From: an uncultured Eubacterium sp.
Lineage (GTDB): Bacteria > Bacillota > Clostridia > Lachnospirales > Lachnospiraceae
NCBI GenBank assembly: GCA_910583555.1
Contig: CAJTXO010000021.1
Coordinates: 1-53,636, forward strand
DNA: 53,636 nt
Direction of reading: 5' to 3'
In this document: one piece after another, positions 15,130 to 23,799 of the stretch
Numbering within the stretch: position 1 is the first letter of the stretch
Layout: each line of letters starts with the position of its first letter
Notes under the pieces: generated by a model
The model's database searches: none
What the model was told of the DNA's origin: nothing
What the model saw: the letters and a program-made list of their open reading frames with translations, nothing else
Program-made: the position numbers and the translations under genes

Positions 15130-18100
15130 ATGTTATCGAAATTAAGTGTTAGAAGACCCTATACCGTGTTAGTCGCCGTTGTGCTGATACTCGTTTTGGG
15201 GTTCTTATCATTCCGCAATATGAGTACGGATCTTTTGCCGGATATGGAATTGCCGTACGCGATCGTCATGACGACGTACCCGGGTGCCAGTCCGGAAGAG
15301 GTGGAATCGGCTGTGACGAAGCCGGTCGAACAGGCGATGGCGAGCATAAGCAACATGAAGGAAGTATCCTCCGTGTCGAACAGTAATGTTTCGGTCGTGA
15401 TTTTGGAGTTTAATGACAGCACGGATATGAATACGGCTACGATCGACATGCGGGAGAGCCTGGATATGGTTTCTTCCCAGTGGGATGACACGATCGGCAG
15501 TCCGACGATCATGAAGATCAATCCCGATATGATGCCGATCATGGTGGCGGCGATCGATTTTGAAGATATTGACCGCGTCGAGGTGACGAACCGCGCGAAG
15601 ACCGATATTATCCCGGATCTTGAGAGCGTGGAGGGCGTGGCATCCGTCAATACGTCCGGAGAGGTGCAGAAAAAGGTGGAGGTGATCATCCAGCAGGATA
15701 AGCTGGATAAGATGAATAAAAAGGTGAAGGCTGCCGTAGAGGGTAAGCTGGACGACGCGAAAGAAAAAATCTCCAAAAATAAAAAGAAGATCAAAGACGG
15801 GAAGGACACGCTGAGCAAACAGCAGCAGAAGACGGCGGAGGAACTGGCCAAAGGGGAATCAAAGCTGGCGAAGTCGTCGGAGAAGATGGAGAAGACGCTG
15901 AAAAAGCTGAATAACAGCTTAAAACAGCTGGAATCGAAGGAAAAGACGCTTCTCGATTCGGAAAAGCAGATGAACGAGGGAACAGCGCAGATCAAGACGC
16001 AGAAAGCGACGCTGGAGTCCACGATCAAGACGCTGACGAACGCGAAGAGCGGGCTGGAACAGTTACAGAACGGGTTCAAAGGGTTAGAGGAGCAGAAGCA
16101 GGCGATCGAGGCACAGATCGCCGCGAGCGGGGAGTCCACGGAACTCCGCATGAAACTGGAGGCCGTGAACGCGCAGGTCAGTGTGCTGCAGTCGAAGTTA
16201 AAGGAACAGGGCATCAAGGAAGAAGAACTGCCCGCGAAACTCGTGGAGGCAGAGCAGGGACTGGCGAAGGCACAGGCCGGGCTGACGCAGATCAACGAGC
16301 AGGAAACAAAGCTGAAAAAGGGCAGGGAGGAACTGGCGAAAGGAAAGAAACAGATCGCCGCGGCAAAGAAGCAGCTGACGGACGCGAAGGCGAAACTGCA
16401 GAAAGGGCAGCTTTCTGTAGAAGAGGCAGCGCAGGAACTCAGTAAGCAGAAAGTGCTGGCAGCCATTAAACTCAGCGTGGCCGAGATGGAAGTCTCAAAT
16501 GGGGAGAGCAAGCTCAACGAGGCGGAGAACACGCTGAAAGATTCGTCGAAGACGACGAAGGAAAATACGAATCTGGAAAATATCATTACGAAAAGCATGG
16601 TGGAAGGCATACTGACGGCGGAAAACTTTGATATGCCGGCGGGATACATTACGGATGACGACGCGTCCTATCTTGTGAAGGTAGGAGAGAAGATCGAGTC
16701 CGATGAGGACGTGGAAGATCTTGTCATCTGTGACATGGATCTCGACGGACTTGATCCGATCAAACTGTCGGACGTGGCGGATGTGGCTGTTACGGATAAT
16801 TCCGAGGATATGTATGTGATGGTAAATGGAAATCCGGCGGTAGCTGTCACGATGGAGAAGGCGACCGGTTTTTCGACCGGTGACGTGACCGGGCGGCTGG
16901 TGGAGCGGTTCAATGATCTGGAAAAGGAAAATGAAGGGCTTCACGTCAGTATCCTGATGAACCAGGGCGTCTATATCAATCTCGTGGTGGACTCGGTAGT
17001 CCAGAACCTGCTGGTTGGCGGATTGCTGTCCATCATCATCCTGTTCCTGTTCCTCAGGGATCTGCGGCCGACGATCATTGTCGCCTGCTCGATTCCGCTC
17101 AGTGTCGTGACGGCGATCGTGCTCATGTATTTCAGCGGCGTGACGCTCAATATCATTTCGCTGTCGGGTCTGGCGCTCGGCGTCGGGATGCTCGTCGATA
17201 ACTCGGTCGTCGTGATCGAGAACGTGTTCCGTCTGCGAAATGAAGAAGGGTACGGCATCAAAGAGGCCGCCGTGGACGGAGCGAGACAGGTGGCGGGCGC
17301 GATCATGGCGTCGACGCTGACGACGATCTGTGTATTTGCCCCGATCATCTTTACCGAGGGGATTACGAGACAGCTGTTTACCGACCTCGGACTGACGCTT
17401 GCCTATTCGCTGCTCGCCAGCCTCGTCGTCAGCCTGACGCTCGTGCCGGCGATGTCGCAGGGTATGCTGCGCAGGACGAAGAAGAAAGAGAAGGAGGGTG
17501 TGATCGGAAAGATCCAGAATATGTATGCCAGCGTGCTTTCCGTGCTGCTCCATAAAAAGGCGCTCGTACTGATCGCATCGTTCGTGCTTCTCATCGTCTT
17601 TGCCGTACTCTCCGTTTCACGGGGAACGGCGTTCATGCCGGAGATGGAGAGCCCGCAGATGACGCTTACCGTTTCTGCGCCGGAGGATCAGACGGTGTCG
17701 GAGGATCAGCTGCGCGATATTTCGACGGAGATGATGGGGTGGATGAAAGAGATTGACGGGATCGAGACGATCGGAGCCGTGTCCGGCGGAGGCGGCGTGA
17801 TGTCCTCGATGTCCGGCGGCGGGAATGAGGCGATCTCGATGTATCTTCTGCTCAATGAGGACACAGACCGCACAAATGCGGAGATCAAAGAAGAAATAGA
17901 GAAAAATGTGGACGAGAAGGGATATCCGTGTGTCGTTTCGGTAGATTCTTCTGCCATGGATATGAGCGCGATGTTTGGCTCGGGTATTACCATTGAGATA
18001 CGGGGAAAGGATCTGGATAAGCTGCAGGCGGCCACCGAGGAAGTGATGAGCCGGATCCAGGATGTCGAGGGCGTCAAGGAGGTAACGAACGGTTTAGAGG

Positions 18101-19080
18101 ACAGCAGCCAGGAGTTCCGTATCACTGTCGATAAGGCAAAGGCGATGAGGTATTCGCTCACGGTGGCACAGGTGTTCCAGCAGATCAACGCGAAGGTAAA
18201 GGACGCTAGTTCCGCGACGACGATCTCAACCGATACCGACGAACTGAATGTATATGTCAGCGATGAAAAAGATACGTCGCTCACACGCAAAGATCTGAGG
18301 AAGATGAAGATCGAATATACCGATACGATGACGCAGAAGAAGAAAAAGGTGAAACTGAGTAAGATCGCCGCCTTTGCGATGGCGGATTCGCCGGATTCGA
18401 TCAACCGGAAGAAGCAGACCCGCTTCATGACCGTGTCGGCGACGATTGATGACGACCACAACATCGGTCTCGTCAGCAACGATATCAAAGAGGCGCTCGA
18501 AGGATACGAAGTTCCGGCCGGATACACGATGGAGTTTACGGGCGAGGATGAGACGATCAATGAGTCGATGCAGCAGGTACTTTTGATGTTTGCCGTTGCC
18601 GTGCTGTTCATGTACCTGATCATGGTGGCGCAGTTTCAGTCGCTGCTGTCGCCGTTTATCATCATGTTCACGATCCCGCTCGCGTTTACCGGCGGTTTTA
18701 TGGGACTGTGGGTTTCGGGAAGCGAGGTCAGTGTCATCGCGATGATCGGTTTCGTCATGCTGTCCGGTATTATCGTAAATAACGGTATCGTGCTCGTGGA
18801 TTATATCAACCAGCTGAGGGAGGATGGCGAGGAAAAATACGCGGCGATCGTGGAGGCCGGAAGGACGAGGCTGCGTCCGATCCTCATGACGGCGCTGACG
18901 ACGATCCTCGGCCTGATCCCGATGATCGTAAGTTCAGACAGCGGTTCGGATATGGTGCGCCCGATGGCGGTCGTAACGATCGGGGGACTTGTGTATGGTA
19001 CGCTGCTTACGCTGTTTGTCGTACCGTGTATTTACGCGATCCTGAACCGGAAGAAATATAAGTCAAATTTGAAGGAATAG
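15130..19080 (+). CDS. RND (AcrB/HAE1-like) efflux transporter with coiled-coil insertion
   Basis: Proton-driven exporter of the resistance-nodulation-division superfamily. The first helix (YTVLVAVVLILVLGFLSFRNM) is followed by the porter-domain start DLLPDMELPYAIVMTTYPGASPEEVE. Two sets of helices include the proton-relay segment ALGVGMLVDNSVVVIENV near residues 685-702, and a matching second half ends GIIVNNGIVLVDYINQLREDGE. At 1316 residues it exceeds typical AcrB (about 1050). Residues about 190-475 are a Lys/Glu/Gln-rich coiled coil inserted in the first extracytoplasmic domain, as in some Gram-positive SwrC-like pumps. No adaptor or TolC-type partner is adjacent. The substrate is unknown. 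The C-terminal codons and TAG are repeated downstream. Confidence 0.88.
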   Translation: MLSKLSVRRPYTVLVAVVLILVLGFLSFRNMSTDLLPDMELPYAIVMTTYPGASPEEVESAVTKPVEQAMASISNMKEVSSVSNSNVSVVILEFNDSTDMNTATIDMRESLDMVSSQWDDTIGSPTIMKINPDMMPIMVAAIDFEDIDRVEVTNRAKTDIIPDLESVEGVASVNTSGEVQKKVEVIIQQDKLDKMNKKVKAAVEGKLDDAKEKISKNKKKIKDGKDTLSKQQQKTAEELAKGESKLAKSSEKMEKTLKKLNNSLKQLESKEKTLLDSEKQMNEGTAQIKTQKATLESTIKTLTNAKSGLEQLQNGFKGLEEQKQAIEAQIAASGESTELRMKLEAVNAQVSVLQSKLKEQGIKEEELPAKLVEAEQGLAKAQAGLTQINEQETKLKKGREELAKGKKQIAAAKKQLTDAKAKLQKGQLSVEEAAQELSKQKVLAAIKLSVAEMEVSNGESKLNEAENTLKDSSKTTKENTNLENIITKSMVEGILTAENFDMPAGYITDDDASYLVKVGEKIESDEDVEDLVICDMDLDGLDPIKLSDVADVAVTDNSEDMYVMVNGNPAVAVTMEKATGFSTGDVTGRLVERFNDLEKENEGLHVSILMNQGVYINLVVDSVVQNLLVGGLLSIIILFLFLRDLRPTIIVACSIPLSVVTAIVLMYFSGVTLNIISLSGLALGVGMLVDNSVVVIENVFRLRNEEGYGIKEAAVDGARQVAGAIMASTLTTICVFAPIIFTEGITRQLFTDLGLTLAYSLLASLVVSLTLVPAMSQGMLRRTKKKEKEGVIGKIQNMYASVLSVLLHKKALVLIASFVLLIVFAVLSVSRGTAFMPEMESPQMTLTVSAPEDQTVSEDQLRDISTEMMGWMKEIDGIETIGAVSGGGGVMSSMSGGGNEAISMYLLLNEDTDRTNAEIKEEIEKNVDEKGYPCVVSVDSSAMDMSAMFGSGITIEIRGKDLDKLQAATEEVMSRIQDVEGVKEVTNGLEDSSQEFRITVDKAKAMRYSLTVAQVFQQINAKVKDASSATTISTDTDELNVYVSDEKDTSLTRKDLRKMKIEYTDTMTQKKKKVKLSKIAAFAMADSPDSINRKKQTRFMTVSATIDDDHNIGLVSNDIKEALEGYEVPAGYTMEFTGEDETINESMQQVLLMFAVAVLFMYLIMVAQFQSLLSPFIIMFTIPLAFTGGFMGLWVSGSEVSVIAMIGFVMLSGIIVNNGIVLVDYINQLREDGEEKYAAIVEAGRTRLRPILMTALTTILGLIPMIVSSDSGSDMVRPMAVVTIGGLVYGTLLTLFVVPCIYAILNRKKYKSNLKE

Positions 19081-19155
19081 ATTGAGAAAAAAATTGTGAA
19101 AGAATAAACCGTGAAAGAATTAACTGTAAAGAAAATGATTGTGAAAGAAGATTCG
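19069..19155 (+). repeat. 15-bp tandem array repeating the RND gene's last codons and stop
   Basis: Units related to GTGAAAGAATAAACC start at 19096, 19111, 19126 and 19141, at exact 15-base spacing. An ancestral-looking copy at 19069-19083 (TTGAAGGAATAGATT) is the end of the RND gene itself, and an eroded 12-base copy lies between. In the RND frame the units read LKE*I, VKE*T, VKELT, VKKMI, VKEDS. The array therefore duplicates the stop codon in frame and fills most of the gap before murI. Confidence 0.75.
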
Positions 19156-19189
19156 GAGTGAACAAGAAGTGAACGAGGGGAGATTTCGT

Positions 19190-20008
19190 ATGGAAAAAAC
19201 TGCGCCGATCGGTGTGTTTGATTCCGGCCTTGGCGGCCTTACGGTGATGAGGGAGATCATGCGGCAGCTCCCGGAAGAAAACCTGCTGTATTTTGGGGAT
19301 ACGGCGAGGGTCCCTTATGGGAGCAAGTCAAAAAATACAGTCTGCCGCTACAGCAGGCAGATCGTGCGGTTCCTGCAGTCGCGTCACGTAAAAGCGATCG
19401 TGATCGCCTGCAATACGGCGAGCGCGCTTGCCTTTGATGACATTCGGGAAGAGATCGATATTCCGATCATCGGGGTTGTGGAGCCGGGGGCGATGATGGC
19501 GGCGGATACGACAAAGACGAACAACATCGGTGTTATTGGCACCGAAAGCACGGTGAAAAGCGGGATCTACGACAAATTCCTGCACCGGATCAACCCGGAT
19601 ATTACCGTTGTGAGCAAGGCGTGCCCGCTGTTTGTCCCGCTGGTCGAGGAGGGCCTTTGGGAAGACCGGATCACGGAAGATATTGCCGGCCGCTATCTGC
19701 ATGAATTAAAGGAATACGAGATCGACGCGCTCGTTCTCGGCTGTACCCATTATCCGCTTTTGCGCCGGATCATCGGCCGGGAGATGGGAGATCAGGTAAA
19801 ACTGGTCAATCCGGCATATGAGACGGCGAAATCCCTCAAGGTCCTTCTCGCCAGACACGATCTGCTCCGTCCGTCAGGCATAGATGACAAAGGGCCCACA
19901 TATGATTATTATGTCAGTGACGGCGTGGAAAAATTCATCTCCTTTGCGGGGGATGTTTTGTCCTGCCATGTGGGAAAGGCGGAAGTGGTGAATATTGAAT
20001 CGTATTAA
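19190..20008 (+). CDS. murI: Glutamate racemase
   Basis: Interconverts L- and D-glutamate to supply D-Glu for peptidoglycan. The signatures are present: GVFDSGLGGLTVMREI at residues 8-23, YFGDTARVPYGSKS, the first catalytic Cys in IACNTASA near residue 74, and the second in LGCTHYPLL near residue 186. The length of about 272 is normal. ATG 19190 is preferred over the GTG at 19169, because GAGGGGAG lies 7 bases upstream and the extra residues are not family-like. The 3' end overlaps the M23 peptidase gene by 14 bases, so the two peptidoglycan genes are coupled. Confidence 0.93.
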   Translation: MEKTAPIGVFDSGLGGLTVMREIMRQLPEENLLYFGDTARVPYGSKSKNTVCRYSRQIVRFLQSRHVKAIVIACNTASALAFDDIREEIDIPIIGVVEPGAMMAADTTKTNNIGVIGTESTVKSGIYDKFLHRINPDITVVSKACPLFVPLVEEGLWEDRITEDIAGRYLHELKEYEIDALVLGCTHYPLLRRIIGREMGDQVKLVNPAYETAKSLKVLLARHDLLRPSGIDDKGPTYDYYVSDGVEKFISFAGDVLSCHVGKAEVVNIESY

Positions 20009-20855
20009 AAAAAGCAGAAGGCAGAGTGACAGCCGGGGCGGACGTCCGGGGAAAGGCAGCGGATGGAAGATCGTCCTCGCCGCGGCCATATTTTGTATCG
20101 TGCCGGTCGAGACAGGCTGGATCCTAAATGGCGCGCGCGCGGATGCCGTTGTGCCGATCGAGGTGGACGCCGAGGAATTTCGTTGTTTTGATATCAAGGC
20201 GGATACGCTCAGGGAGATGGAGCGGTTTACAGAGAAAAAGTGCCGGTTACTGGCGCACCAGCTCTTGTATGGAAAAAGCAGTGTTCCGTTCGCGTTCTCG
20301 CTGCAGCTTGATGAAAAAGTGGTGGATTCGTATGCGGATGCGTTTGCCACTGTGCTGAGCGATGTCGTCTGTTTCCCGGTCGCGCTGGACGGCGTGGGCG
20401 GACAGACGCTTTCGTACGAAAATTCGTGGGGGACAGCGCGAAATTACGGCGGCGACAGAAGGCATGAGGGCGTGGATATCATGACGTCCAACAACGTGCC
20501 GGGGTATTTTCCGGCCGTCAGCATTTGTGATGGCGTGGTGGAGAAAATGGGCTGGCTCGAACTGGGCGGCTACCGCATCGGTATCCGCAGCGAGCACGGC
20601 ATGTATGCCTATTACGCCCATATGGATTCGTACCGGGAGGGTTTAAAGACCGGGGATCCTGTGCGGGCGGGCGAGACGCTCGGGTATTTGGGAAACACGG
20701 GCTACGGCAAAGAGGGAACAAAGGGAAAGTTTGACGTGCATCTCCACTTCGGGATGTACATTGATATTGCGGGGGAGGAAACGAGTGTGAATCCCTATGA
20801 GATTTTACGGTATTTGGAGGGGCAAGATGAATCAGTGGAAGGGAACGAAATGTGA
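19995..20855 (+). CDS. Membrane-anchored M23 (LytM-type) metallopeptidase
   Basis: Zinc peptidase domain that cleaves or recognises peptide cross-links of the cell wall. A basic N-terminus and one membrane helix (WKIVLAAAIFCIVPVETGWIL) anchor it outside the membrane. The M23 motifs are RRHEGVDI near residue 155 (H-x3-D zinc ligands) and DVHLHFGMY near residue 247 (H-x-H). All zinc ligands appear present, so it is probably active. The start is TTG 19995 with GGAAGTGGTG upstream, overlapping murI. The downstream membrane protein overlaps it by 29 bases. Confidence 0.87.
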   Translation: MNRIKKSRRQSDSRGGRPGKGSGWKIVLAAAIFCIVPVETGWILNGARADAVVPIEVDAEEFRCFDIKADTLREMERFTEKKCRLLAHQLLYGKSSVPFAFSLQLDEKVVDSYADAFATVLSDVVCFPVALDGVGGQTLSYENSWGTARNYGGDRRHEGVDIMTSNNVPGYFPAVSICDGVVEKMGWLELGGYRIGIRSEHGMYAYYAHMDSYREGLKTGDPVRAGETLGYLGNTGYGKEGTKGKFDVHLHFGMYIDIAGEETSVNPYEILRYLEGQDESVEGNEM

Positions 20856-21576
20856 ACCAGGTTATATAGAGAGACAGAAGCGGTTTCAGGCTGTGATGCT
20901 GCTCGTATTTATTGCCATCGGGGTCGGTCTGTTCCTGATCGGCTATCTGGCGACGAAAACGCGGGCCAATGTATTTACGGTACTCGCCATTTTGATGGTG
21001 CTGCCCGGGGCGAAACGGGTCATCGCGCTCGTTGTCATGGTGCCGCGCCGCTCGGTGGAACAGAGCCGGTATGAGCGGATGAGGGAGACGATCTCGCCGG
21101 AGGCGGTGCTTTTGACGGATTATGTATTTACGTCTTCGGAGAAGATCATGAACCTCGATTTCGTCATTGTGGAAGGGCGCGAGGTTACGGGGATCCGGTC
21201 GGTGAATGAGAGAGGCCGCACCGGGGGGACCGGAGAGTATATGAGGGAGTATTTGAAAAAAGGGATCGCGGGTGTGGCAGACGGCTACCGCGTGAACATA
21301 CTCGATTCGGATGAGGCGTTTTACCGGCAGTATGACAGGGCTGGACGGGGGGAGGATGCCGATACGCTGGCTGGATCTTGTTCGGAGACGGCAGATGTGA
21401 CGGAAGCGATAGACGCGACAGAAACGACAGATGTGACGGAAACGATAGACGCGACAGAAACGATAGATGTGACAGAAACGATAGACGCGACGGAAACGAC
21501 AGATGTGACGGAAACGGTAGATATGACAGACACACAGGCTGAAGTAGTAAAGTTTTTGAAAATACTGGCGGTGTGA
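20827..21576 (+). CDS. Uncharacterised two-helix membrane protein with a repeat-bearing C-terminus
   Basis: A 249-residue protein with two adjacent membrane helices (about residues 18-65: AVMLLVFIAIGVGLFLIGYL and FTVLAILMVLPGAKRVIALV), then a cytosolic domain (SPEAVLLTDYVFTSSEKIMN, GIAGVADGYRVNILDS). Residues 190-237 are four 12-residue Asp/Val/Thr/Glu repeats. After them the conserved-looking end EVVKFLKILAV resumes, so the repeats look like an insertion. The start is ATG 20827 with GGAGGGG 4 bases before. It sits between an M23 peptidase and an RluA-type synthase and overlaps or abuts both. Function unknown. Confidence 0.7.
   Translation: MNQWKGTKCEPGYIERQKRFQAVMLLVFIAIGVGLFLIGYLATKTRANVFTVLAILMVLPGAKRVIALVVMVPRRSVEQSRYERMRETISPEAVLLTDYVFTSSEKIMNLDFVIVEGREVTGIRSVNERGRTGGTGEYMREYLKKGIAGVADGYRVNILDSDEAFYRQYDRAGRGEDADTLAGSCSETADVTEAIDATETTDVTETIDATETIDVTETIDATETTDVTETVDMTDTQAEVVKFLKILAV
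21394..21537 (+). repeat. Four 36-bp tandem repeats coding for D-V-T-E-T-type units
   Basis: Four consecutive 36-bp copies, each made of two related 18-bp halves (GATGTGACGGAAACGATA and GACGCGACAGAAACGATA). They encode 12-residue acidic/Thr units. There are no spacers, so it is not a CRISPR. Because of the repeat, several other frames are also open here. Confidence 0.88.
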
Positions 21577-21587
21577 CGAGGGCAGAA

Positions 21588-22538
21588 ATGAAGGAAATAA
21601 CGATCGAGAAAAACCAGTGCGGCCAGAGGCTGGACAAGTTTCTGGCAAAAGTGCTGCGGGAGGCCCCGAAAAGCTTCCTATATAAAATGCTCCGCAAAAA
21701 GAATATCAAGCTGAATGGGAAGCGGGCACAGGGAAATGAGAAGCTGGAAGAGGGAGATGTCGTGGCGATGTACTTCTCGGAGGAAACACTTGCAAAGTTT
21801 TCCGGTGCTCCAGACGGGAAAGAGCCGTCTTTGGCGCAGAAGACCGGCGCTCCTTTGGATATTATTTATGAGAACGAGCATATCGCCCTGATCAATAAGC
21901 CGGCCGGGCTGCTGTCGCAGAAGGCGAAGCCGGACGATGTGAGTCTGGTGGAACTGTTTACGCAGTATGCCGGGGCGCGGGAGGAGGGATTTTCCCCGGG
22001 GATCTGTAACCGGCTCGACCGGAATACGAGCGGTATCGTCGTGGCGGGGAAGACGCTTTTCGGACTGCAGAGCATGTCGGAATTGTTTCGGGACCGGCAG
22101 ATCAAAAAGTATTATCTGGCGGTCGTGGAAGGTGTGGTGGAGCAGGATTTTACCGCGGAAGGATATCTGCGCAGGGATGAAAAGAGGAACCAGTCACAGT
22201 TGTTTGATACGCAGGTACCGGGCAGTTCTTATATTAAAACAGGATATAAGCCATTGGAGTGCGATGGGGCATATACGCTTTTGCGCGTACGGCTTTTTAC
22301 CGGGAAGACACATCAGATCCGCAGCCATCTCAGCAGTTTGTCGCATCCGATCGTCGGCGATGTGAAGTACGGGGGATGTGTTTCGGGGCGTGTGCGGCGG
22401 CAGTTGTTACATGCGTATGAGATTGCGTTTCCTGAGATGGACGAGCCGTTCCGTGATCTGAGCGGCAGGAGTTTTTTTGCCGGGGTACCGGATGATTTTT
22501 ATAAGGTAGGAAAATTTAAGTTATATAAAAGTTTATGA
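21588..22538 (+). CDS. RluA/RluD-family RNA pseudouridine synthase
   Basis: Isomerises uridine to pseudouridine in ribosomal (or other) RNA. An S4 RNA-binding domain occupies residues 1-65 (GQRLDKFLAKVLREAPKSFL, then NIKLNGKRA). The catalytic domain has IYENEHIALINKPAGLLSQ, the signature CNRLDRNTSGIVV with catalytic Asp near residue 144, and LFTGKTHQIRSHLS. The C-terminus lacks accessory domains. ATG 21588 is preferred, with GAGGG 5 bases before; a GTG at 21573 overlaps the previous stop but has no ribosome site. The exact target uridines cannot be inferred. Confidence 0.9.
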   Translation: MKEITIEKNQCGQRLDKFLAKVLREAPKSFLYKMLRKKNIKLNGKRAQGNEKLEEGDVVAMYFSEETLAKFSGAPDGKEPSLAQKTGAPLDIIYENEHIALINKPAGLLSQKAKPDDVSLVELFTQYAGAREEGFSPGICNRLDRNTSGIVVAGKTLFGLQSMSELFRDRQIKKYYLAVVEGVVEQDFTAEGYLRRDEKRNQSQLFDTQVPGSSYIKTGYKPLECDGAYTLLRVRLFTGKTHQIRSHLSSLSHPIVGDVKYGGCVSGRVRRQLLHAYEIAFPEMDEPFRDLSGRSFFAGVPDDFYKVGKFKLYKSL

Positions 22539-22567
22539 TGAAGAAAGGATGAAGAAAGATGAAGAAG
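22537..22567 (+). repeat. Three 10-11-bp tandem repeats at the RluA/DJ-1 gene junction
   Basis: GATGAAGAAAG, GATGAAGAAA and GATGAAGAAG follow head to tail. The first copy overlaps the TGA stop of the pseudouridine synthase. The third contains the ATG and first codons of the DJ-1 gene, and the AAAG of earlier copies acts as its ribosome site. Confidence 0.75.
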
Positions 22568-23116
22568 GCAGTGATGTTATTTGCAAAAGGATATGAAGAA
22601 GTGGAGGCTTTGATGACCGTAGATCTTCTGCGGCGCGGGGGCGTGGATGTGAAAATGGCGTCGATCACGGAGGAGATGACTGTGTGCGGTTCGCATGGGA
22701 TCCAGGTGGGGATGGATACGAAACTGGCAGATGTAGAACTGGATCAGGTGGACGCTGTCATCATCCCGGGCGGTAAAGAAGGTACGGACAGGCTCGGTGC
22801 GGATGAGGCTGTCTGCCACACGCTGAAACGTGCGTTCGAGGAAGGAAAGGTCGTGGCGGCGATCTGTGCGGCGCCGTCGGTGCTCGGGGCGTGCGGGATC
22901 TTAGAGGGGAAACGTGCGACGTGTTATCCGGGGTTTGAAGGAAAACTCACGGGAGCTGAATTTGTCGATGAGATGGCCGTGGTGGACGGAAATGTCGTGA
23001 CGAGCCGGGGACTGGGGACTTCGATGGAGTTTGGGTTTGCGCTTTTGGAGGTTCTGGTTTCGAAGGAAACGGCGGAGAAGGTGAGAGGGGAGATTGTTTT
23101 TAAGTACCATTCCTGA
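22559..23116 (+). CDS. DJ-1/PfpI family protein
   Basis: A 185-residue flavodoxin-like protein of the DJ-1/ThiJ/YajL group. The nucleophile-elbow Cys103 is in AAICAAPSVL and the conserved Glu16 in GYEEVEAL, matching Cys106 and Glu18 of human DJ-1. The dimer-core motif VIIPGGKEG is present. Members act as glyoxalases, deglycases or oxidative-stress chaperones; which applies here is not clear. It is the last gene of the run and is followed by a strong terminator. Confidence 0.88.
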   Translation: MKKAVMLFAKGYEEVEALMTVDLLRRGGVDVKMASITEEMTVCGSHGIQVGMDTKLADVELDQVDAVIIPGGKEGTDRLGADEAVCHTLKRAFEEGKVVAAICAAPSVLGACGILEGKRATCYPGFEGKLTGAEFVDEMAVVDGNVVTSRGLGTSMEFGFALLEVLVSKETAEKVRGEIVFKYHS

Positions 23117-23157
23117 GTCTGCAGTCTTTTTCAACGAGAAATATTTCCATTTTTTAA

Positions 23158-23202
23158 AAAACAGACATCAAAATGTGATATTTTTGGTGTCTGTTTTGTT
23201 AT
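23158..23202 (+). terminator. Rho-independent terminator after the DJ-1 gene
   Basis: A 16-bp stem, 23158-23173 with 23182-23197, with a single G-U pair and a short loop, then TTTTGTTATT. A-runs on the left arm mean it could work in both directions. Confidence 0.8.
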
Positions 23203-23271
23203 TATAGTGAAAGGCCTTTCAAAATTCGCCAAGTAAAATAGAACATGACAACATTAGGAGGTGAGTGGATC

Positions 23272-23799
23272 GTGTCGGAAGAGGAATATGTGGGCTATGT
23301 CGTACAATATTCAGATATGGTCTTACGCATTGCCGTAAATTATTGTAAGGAGCTGCCGGACGCAGAGGATATGGTGCAGGATGTGTTTTTAAAACTGTAC
23401 GAGTCGCGGAGCCGTTTTGCGGACGAGGAACACGCCAGGCGCTGGCTGATCCGCGTGACGGTAAATCTCTGTAAGAACCACCTGAAATCTGCCTGGCGGC
23501 GCCGGACACAGCTCGTGGAGCATGAGAAGATGGAGTCTGTTTTTGAGCAGGCACCCTGTGGCTGCACGGCAGAGGCGGGAGGGGACGGCGGAGAGGATGC
23601 TTTATTTGAGGCGGTGGTTTCGCTTCCGGAAAAATACCGCAGTGTTGTGCATCTGTATTACTATGAAGATTATTCGGTAAAGGAGATCGCGCAAATTCTG
23701 CAGAGGAAGGAAACGACGATCCAGACCAGACTGATGAGGGCGAGAAAGATGTTGAAGCAGAAGTTGAAAGGAGCGTGGCAGGATGAAGAATGCGAATAA
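23272..23799 (+). CDS. ECF-type RNA polymerase sigma factor (first pair)
   Basis: Alternative sigma factor of about 175 residues. Region 2 includes YCKELPDAEDMVQDVFLKLYESR and HARRWLIRVTVNLCKN. Region 4 is ALFEAVVSLPEKYRSVVHLYYYEDYSVKEIAQIL, with the helix-turn-helix ETTIQTRLMRARKML. GTG 23272 is chosen because AGGAGGTG lies 9 bases upstream; an ATG at 23245 would place that site inside the gene. The 3' end overlaps the next gene by 17 bases. That gene has one membrane helix and is presumably the cognate anti-sigma factor. Confidence 0.88.
   Translation: MSEEEYVGYVVQYSDMVLRIAVNYCKELPDAEDMVQDVFLKLYESRSRFADEEHARRWLIRVTVNLCKNHLKSAWRRRTQLVEHEKMESVFEQAPCGCTAEAGGDGGEDALFEAVVSLPEKYRSVVHLYYYEDYSVKEIAQILQRKETTIQTRLMRARKMLKQKLKGAWQDEECE

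Noticed and set aside
15159..16649. A 496-codon minus-strand frame inside the RND gene
   Set aside because: It mirrors the Lys/Glu-rich coiled coil as Ser/Phe-rich nonsense, has no ribosome site and no family features; it is a shadow of codon bias.
21394..21537. CRISPR array
   Set aside because: The units are contiguous, without unique spacers, in frame inside a coding gene, and no cas gene is nearby.
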